From assembly GCA_963773625.1 (NCBI GenBank), contig CAVZCJ010000019.1, forward strand, positions 1 through 64,000: a DNA stretch of 64,000 nucleotides. Reading direction: 5' to 3'. The notes under the pieces are model-generated. The model saw nothing but the letters and a program-made list of their open reading frames with translations. It ran no database searches and was not told the origin of the DNA. Made by a program: the position numbers and the translations under genes. Positions 61,835 to 64,000 of this stretch are shown here, in pieces; positions within the stretch are counted from its first letter, which is position 1, and every line of letters begins with the position of its first letter. Source of the stretch: DATARH01 sp963773625 (lineage in GTDB: Bacteria > Pseudomonadota > Alphaproteobacteria > ATCC43930 > CGMCC-115725).

Positions 61835-62407
61835 ATGGCCGCGGACCCCAACAAGATCATCCTGACCGGCGAGAACCCGTTCATCCGCCTCTCGGCGACC
61901 GGCGCCGAGCCGTTCACCACCAATGCCAGTTTCTGGCGGATCATCACCTGCCCGGCCGGGCCGGGCCACGTGCTCTATTTGAAGAGCGAGCTGACCGAAA
62001 ACCGCTGGCGCATCTACTCCGACAACATCGCCATGGCGCGCTGGCTGCAGGCGACGGTGCAGGGGATGCTGAACCCCGAGACCGCCGACACCGCGATCCC
62101 GGTGCATGAGGCCGAGTTCAGCAAGTCGGGCGACCCGCGCTATTTCTGGACCGAGACCGCGCTGACCGGCGACGGCGAGGTCAGCCTCACCTGGTACTGG
62201 ATCGGCGAGCCGATGCTGATCCACACCCAACCGGGCGAGGGCGGCCGGCAATACGGCGTCTGCACGCTGCTGATTCCGACGAACGGCGCGCGCCTGACCG
62301 TCGATGGCGTCGAGGCGGCGGGGAGACCGGTGATGATCGAGCGCGAGGGCCGGCCGTTCAGCACCTGCGCGCTGGCGTTCTCGGAGAGCTGGACGGAAAA
62401 GCAATGA
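61835..62407 (+). CDS. hypothetical protein coupled to MmgE/PrpD
   Basis: 190 residues, soluble, no signal peptide. Phrases such as SLTWYWIGEPMLIHTQPGEG look like an all-beta fold. No family recognised. GAGGAGGAACCC precedes the ATG. Its stop overlaps the next ATG (ATGA), so it is translated together with the MmgE/PrpD protein and probably works with it. Confidence 0.65.
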   Translation: MAADPNKIILTGENPFIRLSATGAEPFTTNASFWRIITCPAGPGHVLYLKSELTENRWRIYSDNIAMARWLQATVQGMLNPETADTAIPVHEAEFSKSGDPRYFWTETALTGDGEVSLTWYWIGEPMLIHTQPGEGGRQYGVCTLLIPTNGARLTVDGVEAAGRPVMIEREGRPFSTCALAFSESWTEKQ

Positions 62408-63754
62408 GCCTCGCTCGCGACCTCGCCGGATTCCTGGCGCCGCTCGGCTACGACGATCTGCCGCCGCGCGCCACCGACTACGCGGCGATGCTGATCGCCA
62501 GCACGCTGGCCAGCGCTGCGTGCGGCAAGGAGATCGTCTCGACGCAGATCGTCCGTGAACTGGCGCGCGAGCGCGGCGGCGCGGCGCAGGCCTCGCTGTG
62601 GTTCGACAGCGGGCCGAAACTGCCGGCCGCCGAGGCCGCGCAGGTCAACGCGATCATGAGCGACGCCGCGGCCTCGGACGACAGCGATCTGCGCGCCATC
62701 GTCCATTGCGGCACCCCGCTGACCGCGACCGCGCTGGCGCTCGCGGAGCGGACCGGCGCCACAGGCCGCGAGGTGCTCGCGGCGATGGTCTGCGGCTACG
62801 AGGCGGCAGGGCGGATCAGCGGGCCGGTGAGCCCGGATTTCCGTGAGCGCGGGCACCACGGCTCGACGATGGCGATCTTCGCCGCCGCTGTCGCCGCCGG
62901 AAAGCTGCTGAGGCTCGACGCCGAACGGCTGACACAGACCATCGCGCTGGCGGCGACTTCGGCGAGCGGCCTCGTCAAGGCCGCCGACACCAGCGTCGCC
63001 CGCGAATATCACGCGAGCCTGGTGACCCGCGCCGGGATCGACGCGGCGCTGGCGGCGCAGAAGGGCTTTGTCGCGGAGGAGACGATCATCGAGGGCCCCA
63101 CGGGCTTTCTCAAGGTCTATGGCGGCATCGACGTAACCGATCTCGGCACGCCCGCCGGCGATGACTGGGACATCCTCACCGACATGGCGGTCAAGCTGGT
63201 GCCCGGCGGCCACCCCTATCACGCCTTTGGCGAGGCCGCGGCCAACGCGGCGCGCGAGGGCAAGATCGCCGCCGACGAAATCGAGAGCATCACCGTGTCG
63301 CGGCCCGGTCTCGCGCGGCTCGGCGGGCCGAAGCACCCCAAAGACCTGATCGACATGGCGCACAGCCCGCACTACTTCACCGCCGCCGGCGCCGCCGACA
63401 AGCATTTCGGCTGGGTGCATTGCAGCCCGGAAAAGATCGCCGATCCGATGATCCACCGGCTGATCGATAAAATCCGCGTCGGCCCGCCGCCAACCGAAAA
63501 CGCCGACCGCTATCGCCAGGGTGCGACGGTGACGATCCGCACCACCGACGGGCGCGAAAGTCACCAGCACCGTGTTCCTGCCGCACGGTGCGGCCGCGCT
63601 CGGCATCGAGTGGAAGGATATAGAGGCCAAATACCTGACGCTGATGCCGAATTCAGGGCTCAAGCAAAGCCAGATCGAGGCGAGCCTTGGTCTGATCCGC
63701 GATTTCCCGAACACCGCGAGTGTCGCGCCGCTGATCGGATTGCTGCGACCTTAA
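62404..63754 (+). CDS. MmgE/PrpD family protein, second copy, frameshifted
   Basis: Reads normally from the ATG at 62404 (ARDLAGFLAPLGYDDLPPRA) through AMVCGYEAAGRISGPVSPDF and LVPGGHPYHAFGEAAANAAR to about residue 383. A one-base shift near 63555 then moves the end (TVFLPHGAAALGIEWKDIEA and SVAPLIGLLRP) to another frame with the stop at 63754. Corrected length is about 449. Only distantly similar to the copy at 42114. Probable hydro-lyase or isomerase of unknown substrate. Confidence 0.8.
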
Positions 63755-63796
63755 CAAGATCGCTCTCCGCGCAAGCCGGGATCCACGGGCGTCGTT

Positions 63797-64000
63797 CTAG
63801 AAGTGGACGACAAACCCGGCGCCGCCGTAATAGCTGATCTCGCTGACAAACGTGATGCGTGCGGGGGTGCCGCCAGTCGGCGCGAACAGCCCGCCGAAGA
63901 ACACGGGCGCCTTCACCCCGGGAACCGAGTTGTCGTAGTTCATGCCGCCGAAAATCCGCAGCGACACCGCCGGCATGATCTGGAAGTTGAGGCTACCCTC
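63797..64000 (-). CDS. outer-membrane beta-barrel protein, C-terminal part
   Basis: Runs in from the right edge. The last 67 residues show alternating barrel strands (LNFQIMPAVSLRIFGGMNYD, ARITFVSEISYYGGAGFVVHF) and end in Phe before TAG, the signal for outer-membrane assembly. Supports a Gram-negative source for this half of the window. The start is outside. Confidence 0.65.
   Translation of the reverse strand, partial: EGSLNFQIMPAVSLRIFGGMNYDNSVPGVKAPVFFGGLFAPTGGTPARITFVSEISYYGGAGFVVHF

Noticed and set aside
1..64000. tRNA, rRNA, riboswitch or replication origin
   Set aside because: Looked for cloverleaf ends, rRNA-like conserved blocks and DnaA-box clusters by eye; none convincing.

Overview
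The window joins two unrelated pieces of high-GC bacterial DNA. Bases 1 to about 33,838 look actinomycete: GC well above 65 percent, many GTG starts, IS21 and ISL3 insertion sequences, an XRE/NB-ARC/TPR regulator, a DrrAB-type exporter, an F420-type oxidoreductase and a QacA-type permease. From about 33,850 to the right edge the content is alphaproteobacterial: a MASE4 hybrid histidine kinase, a REC-EAL protein, MarR/VOC, two MmgE/PrpD proteins, GMC oxidoreductase, a Lin0512 pair, a class III CoA-transferase, DUF433/DUF5615 and an outer-membrane barrel ending in Phe. The switch falls inside a transporter gene that has lost its N-terminal half, so a chimeric contig is the simplest reading.

Actinomycete half. 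1-9 kb: a squalene/phytoene-synthase domain followed by UppS, an amidohydrolase, a methyltransferase, an alpha/beta hydrolase, and the regulator with an inverted fragment of its own 3' end beside it. 9.4-19.7 kb: a gene graveyard (truncated LUD, isochorismatase, GMC, SDR and DUF998 genes and several fusions) mixed with apparently intact genes (aldo/keto reductase, MFS, CDGSH protein, isochorismatase). Six copies of one 46-bp element with fixed internal spacing lie here, each pointing at a gene start, which suggests a common regulon. 19.7-23.3 kb: two IstA halves joined tail to tail and a complete ISL3 element. 23.8-29.6 kb: a minus-strand catabolic operon (FAD hydroxylase, amidohydrolase, FAH-type hydrolase, extradiol-type dioxygenase, membrane protein). 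29.8-33.8 kb: thioredoxin, ABC exporter, F420-type oxidoreductase and the cut MFS gene.

Alphaproteobacterial half. 34-38.7 kb: a signalling cluster that may end in c-di-GMP hydrolysis. 39-45.4 kb: small enzymes, a glycine-rich lipoprotein, a MarR/VOC divergent pair, an MmgE/PrpD protein, a Pro-rich repeat lipoprotein and a glyoxalase-II-like enzyme. 45.5-49.2 kb: a predicted toxin/immunity pair and an AT-rich acyltransferase, probably acquired. 49.3-63.8 kb: oxidoreductases, hydrolases and acyl-CoA enzymes, a small toxin-antitoxin-like pair, and the end of an outer-membrane protein.

About sixteen genes in both halves carry single-base frameshifts in otherwise intact reading. Uncorrected sequencing indels are as likely as real pseudogenes for those. 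No rRNA, tRNA, CRISPR array or replication origin was recognised.
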